64,000 bases of DNA from Hyphomicrobiales bacterium (GTDB lineage: Bacteria; Pseudomonadota; Alphaproteobacteria; Rhizobiales; Beijerinckiaceae), in the NCBI GenBank assembly GCA_900470095.1, contig UBZM01000023.1, positions 124,001 through 188,000 of the forward strand, read 5' to 3'. A model generated the notes under the pieces. The model had not been told where the DNA came from. It worked only from the letters and a program-made list of their open reading frames with translations, and made no database searches. The position numbers and the translations under genes were made by a program. This document shows, in pieces, positions 8,287 to 16,094 of this stretch (its first letter is position 1; each line of letters begins with the position of its first letter).

Positions 8287-9243
8287 TCAGGAACTGCCGA
8301 TGAAAATGCCGGTCGCAAGGACCAGCAGGCCACCGAGCACGATCTGAACGATCGCCGATGTGAACGGCGTCTCCATGTAGCGCCAGCGGACCCAGGCGAT
8401 CACGATCAACTCGATCGCCACGATGATGCCGGCGATGGCCGTGGCGGTCCAGAAATCGGGAATGAGGTAGGGCAGGGTATGGCCGAGCCCGCCGACCGTG
8501 GTCGCAACACCGCAGGCGGCGCCACGGACCCAGGGATGCCCCCGTCCCGTGATGGCGCCGTCATCCGACAGAGCTTCGGTGAGCCCCATGCTGATCCCCG
8601 CGCCGACCGATGCCGCGAGGCCGACCTGGAAGGCATTCCAGGAATCATGGGTCGCGAAGGCGGCAGCGAATATCGGCGCGAGTGTCGAAACCGAACCGTC
8701 GATCAATCCAGCAAGCCCTGGCTGGACGATCTGCAGCACGAACAGGCGATGACGGGTCTGGTCCTCCTCGGCGGTCACATCTGAGGTCAGGATGGTTTCG
8801 CCGAGGCGCTGCGCCAGGCTCTGATGCGATTTCTCGGCCTCGGAAAGGTCAGCCAGGAGTTTGCGCGTATCGACGTCATGCGCCCGTTGCGCGGCCTGGG
8901 CATAGAAGCTCGAGGCTTCCTCTTCCATAAGCGCCGCTTGCGTCCGGGCGGTGTCGAGTCGCAGCCCGTCCATCAGCCAGACCGGGTTGCGCTTCAGGAA
9001 ACCCTTCACGTCCTGGCGGGTGATGTAGGGCAGTTCCTTGCCGAAGCGGCGCTCATAGAGCGAAAGCAGGCTGTGGCGATGACTTTGCTCTTCCGCCGCC
9101 ATCTCCTCGAAGACCTCGGCGGAATGCGGGTAGATCGGCCGAAGGCGATTGGCGAGGGAAAGGTAAATCCGGGAATCCTCTTCCTCGTTGGCGATCGCGA
9201 GCGCGAGGATCTCGGCCTCGTCCAGATCGTCGATGCGTTTCAT
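8287..9243 (-). CDS. mbfA: MbfA-type ferritin-like/VIT1 iron exporter
   Basis: A 318-residue protein fusing an N-terminal ferritin-like di-iron domain (about residues 1-155, with ANEEEDSRIY, EEQSHR and later EEEASSFY/EAEKSH carrying the E and ExxH ligands) to a C-terminal VIT1/CCC1 membrane domain (about 165-318, about five helices, with the conserved GLIDGSVSTLAPIFAAAF start). In Bradyrhizobium and Agrobacterium this family (MbfA) exports iron across the inner membrane, protects against iron and peroxide stress, and is repressed by Irr. ATG 9243 is chosen because AGAGG lies 5-6 bases upstream; the GTG at 9249 lies inside that signal. A perfect palindrome covers the promoter and ribosome-binding site. 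Confidence 0.9.
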   Translation of the reverse strand: MKRIDDLDEAEILALAIANEEEDSRIYLSLANRLRPIYPHSAEVFEEMAAEEQSHRHSLLSLYERRFGKELPYITRQDVKGFLKRNPVWLMDGLRLDTARTQAALMEEEASSFYAQAAQRAHDVDTRKLLADLSEAEKSHQSLAQRLGETILTSDVTAEEDQTRHRLFVLQIVQPGLAGLIDGSVSTLAPIFAAAFATHDSWNAFQVGLAASVGAGISMGLTEALSDDGAITGRGHPWVRGAACGVATTVGGLGHTLPYLIPDFWTATAIAGIIVAIELIVIAWVRWRYMETPFTSAIVQIVLGGLLVLATGIFIGSS

Positions 9244-9246
9244 GAT

Positions 9247-9283
9247 CACCTCTTAGATTAGAATTATTCTAATCTAAGAGGTG
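9247..9283 (-). promoter_or_regulatory. Perfect 17-bp inverted repeat upstream of mbfA, Irr/ICE-like operator
   Basis: The left arm CACCTCTTAGATTAGAA and its exact reverse complement are separated by TTA, giving a 37-base perfect palindrome. The central TTAGAA-N3-TTCTAA matches the core I recall for the iron control element bound by Irr in Rhizobiales. The proximal arm contains the AGAGG ribosome-binding site of mbfA, so the RNA would also form a hairpin hiding the translation start. Confidence 0.8.
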
Positions 9284-9310
9284 CGCGCCGGGTTGGGAAG
9301 GCCCTAAACG

Positions 9311-9341
9311 AAAACGGCTCGCCGCAAGGCGAGCCGTTTTT
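9311..9341 (-). terminator. Rho-independent terminator downstream of the DUF2076 gene
   Basis: A GC-rich stem (ACGGCTCGCC with GGCGAGCCGT, GCAA loop) flanked by AAAA on the left and TTTTT on the right, so it can work on both strands. It sits between the end of the minus-strand DUF2076 gene and the mbfA promoter and would keep DUF2076 transcription out of mbfA. Confidence 0.85.
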
Positions 9342-9364
9342 GGTAGGGGTGGACGCAGCCGGAA

Positions 9365-10174
9365 TCAGGCCCAGTCGCCGCCATCATCAATGGGGTCGTC
9401 GTCCTGGCCGGGTTCATAGGGCTCGTCGTAGCTGGCCTGATCGTAGCTTGCCTGGTCGGAAGCACCCTGATCATAGGCTGCCTGCTGGTTGTCGGCGGTG
9501 CCGGCATCCTTTTCAGCCGTATCGGTCGGTTTGCTGGCGTCGGCTGCCTTGCTGGCATCCGCCGTTTCCGCGGCTTTTGCCTCGCCGCCCTTGCCGCCGC
9601 CAAAGGCGTTGGTCAGGACATTGCCAAGCATCATGCCGCCAGCGACGCCCGCTGCCGTGGTCAGCGCTGAGGCCATGAAGCCACCGCCACGTCCGGGTGC
9701 CTGGGCCTGCTGGTTCGCCCAGGGGCCGGCCTGCTGCTGGCCTTGCGGGCCGCCGAAAGCCTGACCGGGGGCTGGCTGCTGCTGCGGCTGCTGACCGGTC
9801 CAGGCGGCCGATGGGGCTTGCCCTGCCGGGCGCGCCGGGAAGGCCGGCACGGAACCGCTGCGTGCCGGGGCGTCAGCTGGCCGAGATGCGCCGCCGAAGA
9901 TGCCCGACAGGAAGCCGCCGGCCTGCGCCGGAGCCTCGCTCGGTCGGTTCTGCAGGTCACGAACCTGCGCCTGAAGTTCCTCGACCTGGGCCTGAAGGTT
10001 GGTCAGCGCCTGTTCCTGAACGTAGACGGCCTGCGCCATGGCATAGGGCGCATAGGGCTGCTCGCGCAGGCGCTCCGCGATGTAGCCTTCAGCCTCGGGG
10101 TCGCGGGGCTGGTTGGCCGCCTGTCTCAGGCGATCGAAAATCCCGGCGATCACGTCGCGTTCTTGCGGCGTCAT
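9365..10174 (-). CDS. DUF2076 domain protein
   Basis: A 269-residue protein. The N-terminus (TPQERDVIAGIFDRLRQAA ... PYAPYAMAQAVYVQEQAL, residues 1-60) is the DUF2076 signature, then a coiled coil (about 58-78, QAQVEELQAQVRDLQ), a Pro/Gln/Ala-rich linker, a hydrophobic Gly-rich stretch (AAGVAGGMMLGNVL) and a highly acidic, Tyr-rich tail ending DDGGDWA. The family is common in Proteobacteria and of unknown function. The second ATG (10174) is used because GGAG lies six bases ahead of it; the first ATG at 10180 directly abuts the GGAG. It is followed by a strong terminator. Confidence 0.75.
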   Translation of the reverse strand: MTPQERDVIAGIFDRLRQAANQPRDPEAEGYIAERLREQPYAPYAMAQAVYVQEQALTNLQAQVEELQAQVRDLQNRPSEAPAQAGGFLSGIFGGASRPADAPARSGSVPAFPARPAGQAPSAAWTGQQPQQQPAPGQAFGGPQGQQQAGPWANQQAQAPGRGGGFMASALTTAAGVAGGMMLGNVLTNAFGGGKGGEAKAAETADASKAADASKPTDTAEKDAGTADNQQAAYDQGASDQASYDQASYDEPYEPGQDDDPIDDGGDWA

Positions 10175-10193
10175 CGTCATCTCCTCTCATTTG

Positions 10194-10213
10194 GGCGGCG
10201 CGGCTGCGCCGCC
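10194..10213. terminator. GC hairpin between ugd and the DUF2076 gene
   Basis: GGCGGCG pairs with CGCCGCC around a CGGCTG loop. There is no U-run, so it could be a weak terminator or an RNA-stabilising hairpin after ugd. It lies just before the DUF2076 ribosome-binding site. Confidence 0.35.
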
Positions 10214-10262
10214 GCGTCAAGAGGTGGGGGCTGCCTGTGACGCTATCAAGGCAGTGCGTCGA

Positions 10263-11567
10263 TCAGGCATTGCCGACATTGCTGTACTGGAAGCCACGGC
10301 GGCGCATGTCGTCCGAGCGGTAGATATTGCGCAGATCGACAACGACGGGCTCGCGCAGGGCGGCCTTGACCGCGGCGAGATCGAGCGCGCGAAAAGCGTC
10401 CCATTCCGTCACGATCACCAGCGCATCTGCGCCCCTGATGCAGGAATAGGCGTCGCTCGCATAGGAGATCCCGGGCAGCAGGGGCTTGGCGGCATCCATG
10501 CTCTCGGGATCATAGGCAACGATCTCGGCCCCGGCATCCTGAAGCGCGGTGATGATCGCGATCGAGGGCGCTTCGCGCATGTCGTCGGTGTTCGGCTTGA
10601 AGGCGAGGCCAAGGATGGCGATCCGCTTGCCGCGCACCGAACCACCGCAGGCGGCGAGCACCTTGCGGGCCATGGCTCGCTTGCGCTGGTCATTGACGGC
10701 AACGACGGTCTCGACGATCCGCAGCGGAGCAGCGAGGTCCTGCGCCGTCTTCATCAAGGCCAGCGTATCTTTCGGAAAGCAGGAGCCGCCATAGCCGGGA
10801 CCTGCATGCAGGAACTTCGCGCCGATGCGATTGTCGAGGCCGATGCCGCGCGCGACCTCCTGGACATTCGCGCCGACGGCCTCGCAGAGATCGGCCATTT
10901 CATTGATGAAGGTGATCTTGGTCGCGAGATAGGCGTTGGCGGCGTATTTGATCAGCTCGGAGGTTCGGCGTGAGGTGAAGAGAAGGGGCGCGGCATTGAG
11001 ATAGAGCGGCCGGTAGATGTCCTCCATCACGGCGCGCCCGCGTGCATCGTCGGTGCCGATCACGATCCGGTCCGGACGCTTGAAGTCGCTGATCGCGGCG
11101 CCCTCGCGCAGGAATTCCGGGTTCGAGACCACAGCGAAATCGGCCTCCGGCCGGCTCTCCCGCATGATCCGCTCCACCTCGTCGCCGGTGCCGACCGGAA
11201 CGGTCGACTTGGTGACGACGACGGTGAAGCCTTCAAGCTCGGCCACGACGTCGCGAGCGGCCTGATAGACATAGGAGAGGTCGGCATGGCCGTCGCCACG
11301 CCTGGCCGGGGTACCGACTGCGATGAAGACCGCGTCGGCGCCGCGGACGGCACCGGCCAGCTCGGTGGTGAAGGAGAGGCGGCCTTCGCGCACATTCTTG
11401 GCGACGAGATCGTCCAGGCCGGGCTCGAAGATCGGGATCTCGCCGCGGTTGAGCGCCTCGATCTTGCGAGCGTCGGTGTCGACGCAGGTCACGACATGGC
11501 CGAAATCAGCGAAGCAGGCACCCGAGACCAGGCCAACATAGCCCGAACCGATCATCGTCACGCGCAT
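10263..11567 (-). CDS. ugd: UDP-glucose 6-dehydrogenase
   Basis: A 434-residue NAD-dependent enzyme oxidising UDP-glucose to UDP-glucuronate, the precursor for acidic exopolysaccharide and other glycans. The Rossmann motif GSGYVG is at residues 7-12, the catalytic Cys263 is in GYGGSCFPKDT, and there are conserved Lys/Asn residues in ELIKYAANAYLATKITFINE. Length and motifs are full for the family. Monocistronic. Together with the flippase at 5744 it suggests surface-polysaccharide production, although no glycosyltransferase cluster is in the window. Confidence 0.95.
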   Translation of the reverse strand: MRVTMIGSGYVGLVSGACFADFGHVVTCVDTDARKIEALNRGEIPIFEPGLDDLVAKNVREGRLSFTTELAGAVRGADAVFIAVGTPARRGDGHADLSYVYQAARDVVAELEGFTVVVTKSTVPVGTGDEVERIMRESRPEADFAVVSNPEFLREGAAISDFKRPDRIVIGTDDARGRAVMEDIYRPLYLNAAPLLFTSRRTSELIKYAANAYLATKITFINEMADLCEAVGANVQEVARGIGLDNRIGAKFLHAGPGYGGSCFPKDTLALMKTAQDLAAPLRIVETVVAVNDQRKRAMARKVLAACGGSVRGKRIAILGLAFKPNTDDMREAPSIAIITALQDAGAEIVAYDPESMDAAKPLLPGISYASDAYSCIRGADALVIVTEWDAFRALDLAAVKAALREPVVVDLRNIYRSDDMRRRGFQYSNVGNA

Positions 11568-11690
11568 GAGGTATCGTCCTCTCTCGCGGGCCGGAGCGGG
11601 ATTGATCCGGGCCTCTCGTATGCGGCAGCTGGAGCACGGCTCCCCGCCCTAGCACCGCCTATATCAATTTGTGGCGCTGGGAAATGAAGA

Positions 11691-11730
11691 GGCGCGCAAC
11701 CCCGAACCCTATGGGTTGGTGATGCGCGCC
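11691..11730 (-). terminator. Possible terminator after the second L,D-transpeptidase
   Basis: GGCGCGCA pairs with TGCGCGCC, with an inner ACCC/GGGT stem. It lies 30-70 bases beyond the transpeptidase stop. A clear U-run is missing, so termination strength is doubtful. Confidence 0.4.
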
Positions 11731-11759
11731 AATCTCTGGGCGATGACGGAGGGTGGCGA

Positions 11760-12533
11760 TCAGCCTTCGAACGGCTCGGCCGGCTCGACACCTTCGGAGA
11801 CGAACTCGTCGAAATTCTCGCCGGGCTCCGGCTTCAGCAGCGGGGTGCGGTTCAGGACCACGACGGTGGTGCCGGTCGGCACGCGGCTGTGCAGGTCGAT
11901 GATGTCCTGGTTGAACATGCGGATGCAGCCGCTCGAAACCGCCTTGCCGATGGTCCAGGGCTCGGAGGTGCCGTGGATGCGGTAGAGCGTGTCGCGGTCA
12001 CCCTGATAGAGATAGAGCGCGCGCGCGCCGAGCGGGTTCTCGAGGCCCGCGTCCATGCCGCCGGCCCAGGGGCGGTTCTTGGCAGGATCACGCGCGATCA
12101 TCGCAGGGGTCGGGGTCCAGCGCGGCCAGGCTGCCTTGCGGGCAACAGTTGCGCGACCGCGCCAGGACATGCCCTGCTTGCCGACGCCGATGCCGTAGCG
12201 GATGGCACGGCCGTTCTCGCGGACCAGATAGAGATAGCGCTTGTTGGTGTCGACGACGATCGTGCCGGGCCGCTCGCTGGTCGGATAGGCGACTTCCTGC
12301 CTCAGAAAGCGCGGGTCGACTTCGGCAATGTCGGTTTCAGGCAGAGGGAACTTCTCGTCGGGCATCTCGCCATACATGGCGAGTGCAGCCGCGCTCGGTC
12401 CGGCAGGTCTTGCGGCCTCGAGGGCTTGCTGGCGCGCGCCGACACAGGCTGCCAGCGATAGCGGCAACAGCAGCACCATCATGCACTTGAAGAGGCGATG
12501 GCGGAGTGCGCCGGCGATCGAGTCGAAGGACAT
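11760..12533 (-). CDS. L,D-transpeptidase (YkuD), lipoprotein
   Basis: A 257-residue paralogue of the 7453 gene. The N-terminus has a hydrophobic segment followed by LAAC (Cys at residue 30), a lipobox, so the mature enzyme is probably membrane-anchored. The catalytic domain shares the sequence family: YRIHGTSEPWTIGKAVSSGCIRM, with nucleophile Cys203. It has a short acidic tail. Expected role: 3-3 peptidoglycan crosslinking. Two distinct L,D-transpeptidases, one soluble and one lipid-anchored, within 4 kb are notable but normal for Rhizobiales, which encode many. Confidence 0.88.
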   Translation of the reverse strand: MSFDSIAGALRHRLFKCMMVLLLPLSLAACVGARQQALEAARPAGPSAAALAMYGEMPDEKFPLPETDIAEVDPRFLRQEVAYPTSERPGTIVVDTNKRYLYLVRENGRAIRYGIGVGKQGMSWRGRATVARKAAWPRWTPTPAMIARDPAKNRPWAGGMDAGLENPLGARALYLYQGDRDTLYRIHGTSEPWTIGKAVSSGCIRMFNQDIIDLHSRVPTGTTVVVLNRTPLLKPEPGENFDEFVSEGVEPAEPFEG

Positions 12534-12848
12534 CAGTTTGGCTCGCGTATTCTTGGTCTTGCGGGACTAGCAACGGACGAGCGATCGCGCAGTTCCACGG
12601 AGTTCCACGTCTTCGCCCAATGGGGTTCAAGGCGGATGGCGTGGCCGTGGGGTGAACACAGTGCGGCAAAATTGTGTCTTCAGCTGGCTGTGCTGAATCC
12701 GCAACAGCTCGAAAACACCGGGAAATCGGCCGTGTTATCGGGCGATCAGGCGGATGCTTGGCAAAAAGAGCGCCGAATCGCGCAAACCCCTGGAAACTGT
12801 GGACATCGCTGGCGGCTTGCTGTGTCCGCCCTGCAATGCGGGTGCAAC
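12534..12848. other. Intergenic region, no gene seen
   Basis: 315 bases between the lipoprotein L,D-transpeptidase start and the end of the MATE gene. Open frames here are antisense or shadow frames without a ribosome-binding site or recognisable domain. No hairpin with U-run was found. It presumably contains the promoter of the transpeptidase gene near its right flank. Confidence 0.5.
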
Positions 12849-14255
12849 CTAGCTTGGCGTCGACGCGGGCGCGACCAGGCCGAGCCTTTCGCGCTGCGAC
12901 CAGCGCCACAGCATCAGCACTGCCACCACGGCAAGGCCGGTCGCCAGTCCGATCCAGATTCCGCTGCCGGCAAGCGGTGTCCAGAAGCCGAGAGCCGCCG
13001 AAAGCGGCAGCCCGATGCCCCAGTAGCCGAGGCCGGCCAGGATCATCGGCACACGCGTATCGCGCAGGCCCCTGAGGATGCAGGAACCGACCACCTGCGC
13101 CCCGTCGGCAATCTGGAAGATCGCTGCGAACAGGAGGAAGCGCATCGCGAGTTCGGCAACGGCCTGCGAACCCGGTTTGCTTGCGTCGAGAAAGGGCGCG
13201 ACCAGCAGGTGCGGCGCCAGCAGCATCACGAGTGCGGTCAGCGCCATGAAGGAGATCGCGAGCACGATCGCGGTGGTGCCGGCACGCGTGATGCCGTCGC
13301 GATCGCCGGCGCCATAAGCGCGACCGACACGCACGGTGCCGGCCTGGCCGATGCCCATCGGCACCATGAAGGTCAGGGATGCGATCTGAATGGCGATCGC
13401 ATGCGCGGCCAGCGAGGTCGAGCCGATCAATCCCATCAGGAAGGCGGCGCCGTTGAAGATCACGACCTCGAAGGCGAGCGTCAGGCCGATCGGGAAGCCG
13501 AGCCGCCAGAAGGCGCGATATCGCGGCCAGTCCGGCACCCAGAAGCGCCCGAAAAGATGGAACCGCCGGAAACGCCTGTCGACCGAAACGACAATGGCAA
13601 GTCCAAGGAACATCAGGGTCGAGGAGAGTGCGGTGGCGATCCCTGACCCCGGCAGACCGAGGGCCGGGAAGCCGAGCCGCCCGAACATCAGGCACCAGTT
13701 GGCAAAGACATTGAATGCGACGGCGAACAGGACGACCACGAAGGCCCAGAATGGCCGCTGCAAGGCCGCGACGAAGCCGCGCAGGACCAGATAAAAGAAG
13801 AACGGCAGCAGGCTCCATTGCAGGGTGTGGACATAGCTCGCGGCCGCTGCGGAAAGCGCAGGATCTTGCCCCATGGCGCGCAGGATCGCTTCGCCCTGCC
13901 ACAGGAACAGCCACATCGGTCCGACCAGTGTCGCCGCCACCCAGAGACCCTGGCGCACGGTGCGGCGCACGTCGCGCACTGCATGGCGGTTGCGCCCGAG
14001 CTCGATCGAGATCATCGGCGCGACCGCTGCCATGACGCCGATGCCAAAAATCAGGACTGCCGTGTAGAGATTGGCGCCGAGCGCTCCGGCCGCGAGCGAG
14101 TCGGGGCCGAGATGCCCCATCATCACCACATCGGTTGCCGTCATCGCCGTCTGCGCCACATTGGTCAGCACCATGGGCCAGCTCAGGGCGAGCATGGCCC
14201 TGACTTCAGTGAGCCAGGGATGAGCGCGCGCAGTGGGGAGGGCGAGATCGGTCAT
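12849..14255 (-). CDS. MATE-family multidrug efflux transporter
   Basis: A 468-residue membrane protein with 12 hydrophobic segments in two six-helix halves. The first helix region LALSWPMVLTNVAQTAMTATDVVMMGHLG is the classical MATE start, with the DVVMMGHLG motif, and the second half repeats it (LGFPIGLTLAFEVVIFNGAAFLMG). It belongs to the NorM-like subfamily, which exports cationic drugs using Na+ or H+. Monocistronic and divergent from the amidase gene at 14453. Confidence 0.92.
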   Translation of the reverse strand: MTDLALPTARAHPWLTEVRAMLALSWPMVLTNVAQTAMTATDVVMMGHLGPDSLAAGALGANLYTAVLIFGIGVMAAVAPMISIELGRNRHAVRDVRRTVRQGLWVAATLVGPMWLFLWQGEAILRAMGQDPALSAAAASYVHTLQWSLLPFFFYLVLRGFVAALQRPFWAFVVVLFAVAFNVFANWCLMFGRLGFPALGLPGSGIATALSSTLMFLGLAIVVSVDRRFRRFHLFGRFWVPDWPRYRAFWRLGFPIGLTLAFEVVIFNGAAFLMGLIGSTSLAAHAIAIQIASLTFMVPMGIGQAGTVRVGRAYGAGDRDGITRAGTTAIVLAISFMALTALVMLLAPHLLVAPFLDASKPGSQAVAELAMRFLLFAAIFQIADGAQVVGSCILRGLRDTRVPMILAGLGYWGIGLPLSAALGFWTPLAGSGIWIGLATGLAVVAVLMLWRWSQRERLGLVAPASTPS

Positions 14256-14452
14256 GGGCCGTCGCTTCTAGCGCCCATTTTCTGTGCAGGACAGGGTCAG
14301 GCACGCTGGGCCTGCCCGCGCTCGGCGCGTGAGCGTGTGGGAGCGGCCCGCTGCGCGTTTTCGCGATCCGGCCCCTGCGCAAACGTCGCTACCGGCATTC
14401 GGCCATGGCGGCCATCATCACCGACAAGAAGAAGACAGAGGAACCGTTAGGG

Positions 14453-15916
14453 ATGTCAGATTTGAGAAACGCAGCCATGGCTGGCGACATCGTCGGCCTG
14501 GACGCTGTTGCGCTGTCGCACGCGATCCACGCGCGCAAGTTGTCCTGCGTCGAGGTGATGGGCGCCTATCTCGATCAGATCGAGCGGCATAACCCGACGG
14601 TCAACGCCCTGGTGGCCCTGCGCGACCGCTCCGATCTGCTGGGGGAAGCCGAGGGGCTGGATGGCGAACTGGCAGCAGGCCGGTCGCGCGGCTGGATGCA
14701 CGGCTTTCCCCAAGCCATCAAGGACCTTGCCGCGGCCAAGGGGTTCGCGACGACGCAAGGCTCGCCGCTCTTCAAGGACGAGATTGCGCAAAGCGACGCC
14801 ATTTTCGTCGAGCGCATGAAGGCTGTCGGCGCCATCATCATCGGCAAGAGCAATACGCCGGAATTCGGCCTGGGCTCTCAGACCTTCAATCCGGTCTTCG
14901 GGGCAACGCGCAACGCCTATGACCAGTCGAAGACGTCGGGGGGCTCGAGCGGTGGCGCTGCCGTTGCGCTGGCGATGCGCATGCTGCCGGTGGCCGACGG
15001 CAGCGATCATGCCGGCTCGCTGCGCAATCCGGCTGCCTTCAACAATGTGCTCGGCATGCGGCCGGGCTATGGCCGCGTGCCCTCGAGTGGCGACGAGGTC
15101 TTCATTCCGCAGATGGGCGTGGCCGGCCCGATGGCGCGCACGACCCGCGATCTTGCCGCGTTGCTCGCCGTGCAGTCGGGCTACGATCCGCGCGTTCCGC
15201 TCTCCATCCGCGAGGAGCCGGCCGCCTTCCTGGGCAATCTCAATCGCGACATCGCCGGGCTCCGCATCGGCTGGCTCGGCGATCTCGGCGGGCATCTGCC
15301 GATGGAGGATGGGGTCCTGGCGCTTTGCCGCGAGGCTTTGAAGGCCTTCGAGGACATGGGGGCGCGGGTCGAGGAGGCGAGCCTCGGTTTCGACCCCGAA
15401 GCCGTCTGGCAGGCCTGGACCAGACTCCGGGCCTGGCAGGTCGGTGCGAGCCTCGCCCCCATCCACACCGACCCGGCGCGACGCGACTTTCTCAAGCCCG
15501 AAGCGCGCCACGAGGTCGAGCAGGGCCTCAAGCTCTCGGCCTTCGACGTGATGAAGGCCTCCAATCTGCGCTCGTCCTGGTATCAGCATGTGCGCGGCCT
15601 GTTCGGACGCTACGACCTGCTTGTCCTGCCCAGTGCCCAGGTCTTTCCCTTTGCCGTCGAAACGCATTGGCCGCGCGAGATCGCCGGCCGCGCGATGGAC
15701 ACCTATCACCGCTGGATGGAGGTGGTGATCCCGGTGACGATGTCGGGCTGTCCGGCGGTCAGTGTCCCGGTCGGCTTCAACGCTGCGGGCTTGCCCATGG
15801 GCATGCAACTCTGGGGCCCCAACCACGCGGAGCGTCTGCTGCTCGAGGCCGCGCAGGCCTATGAGGACGCGACCGGTTGGGTCGAGAAGCGCAAGCCGGC
15901 CTTGCTCACCGGCTGA
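14453..15916 (+). CDS. Amidase-signature hydrolase 1
   Basis: A 487-residue amidase of the GatA/AmiE-signature superfamily. Catalytic residues are visible: Lys90 (GFPQAIKDL), the Gly/Ser-rich TSGGSSGGAA loop around residue 165, and Ser189 in GSDHAGSLRNPAAF. It should hydrolyse a carboxamide to acid plus ammonia. It is not GatA, as no gatB or gatC is adjacent. ATG 14453 is used because AGAGGAA lies upstream; an in-frame ATG at 14405 would add 16 unrelated residues. It is the first of a run of amide/ureide hydrolases extending to 27.6 kb. Confidence 0.85.
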   Translation: MSDLRNAAMAGDIVGLDAVALSHAIHARKLSCVEVMGAYLDQIERHNPTVNALVALRDRSDLLGEAEGLDGELAAGRSRGWMHGFPQAIKDLAAAKGFATTQGSPLFKDEIAQSDAIFVERMKAVGAIIIGKSNTPEFGLGSQTFNPVFGATRNAYDQSKTSGGSSGGAAVALAMRMLPVADGSDHAGSLRNPAAFNNVLGMRPGYGRVPSSGDEVFIPQMGVAGPMARTTRDLAALLAVQSGYDPRVPLSIREEPAAFLGNLNRDIAGLRIGWLGDLGGHLPMEDGVLALCREALKAFEDMGARVEEASLGFDPEAVWQAWTRLRAWQVGASLAPIHTDPARRDFLKPEARHEVEQGLKLSAFDVMKASNLRSSWYQHVRGLFGRYDLLVLPSAQVFPFAVETHWPREIAGRAMDTYHRWMEVVIPVTMSGCPAVSVPVGFNAAGLPMGMQLWGPNHAERLLLEAAQAYEDATGWVEKRKPALLTG

Positions 15917-15945
15917 GCGGCCGGCATCGTTCATGCTCTATGCGT

Positions 15946-16060
15946 TAGAGCATGCTGCGAAAAAGTGGCAACGGTTTTTCGCACTCAGCATGCTCTAAAC
16001 TATGAGAGTCGATCACGTTTTCTGCGTTTGGACGAATTCGTCCAAGCGCAGCGTGATCTA
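15946..16060 (+). repeat. Intergenic two-hairpin repeat, subfamily B, copy B1
   Basis: A 115-base element between the amidase and the M20 hydrolase. It starts TAGAGCATGC and, read on the other strand, starts TAGATCACGC. The left hairpin pairs GCATGC ends around a GCGAAAAAGTGG...CGGTTTTTCGC core; the right one pairs GATCACG with CGTGATC around TTTGGACGA. A near-identical inverse copy is at 55130-55244. Termini and core resemble subfamily A. Confidence 0.85.
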
Positions 16061-16094
16061 CGGCCTGTGGCCGGCCTTTTGGGAGAGTTGGCGA

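Noticed and set aside
12337-13914. A 525-codon minus-strand frame over the MATE gene and L,D-transpeptidase start.
   Set aside because: Arg/Pro-rich shadow frame out of phase with the MATE protein, no domain, no start signal.
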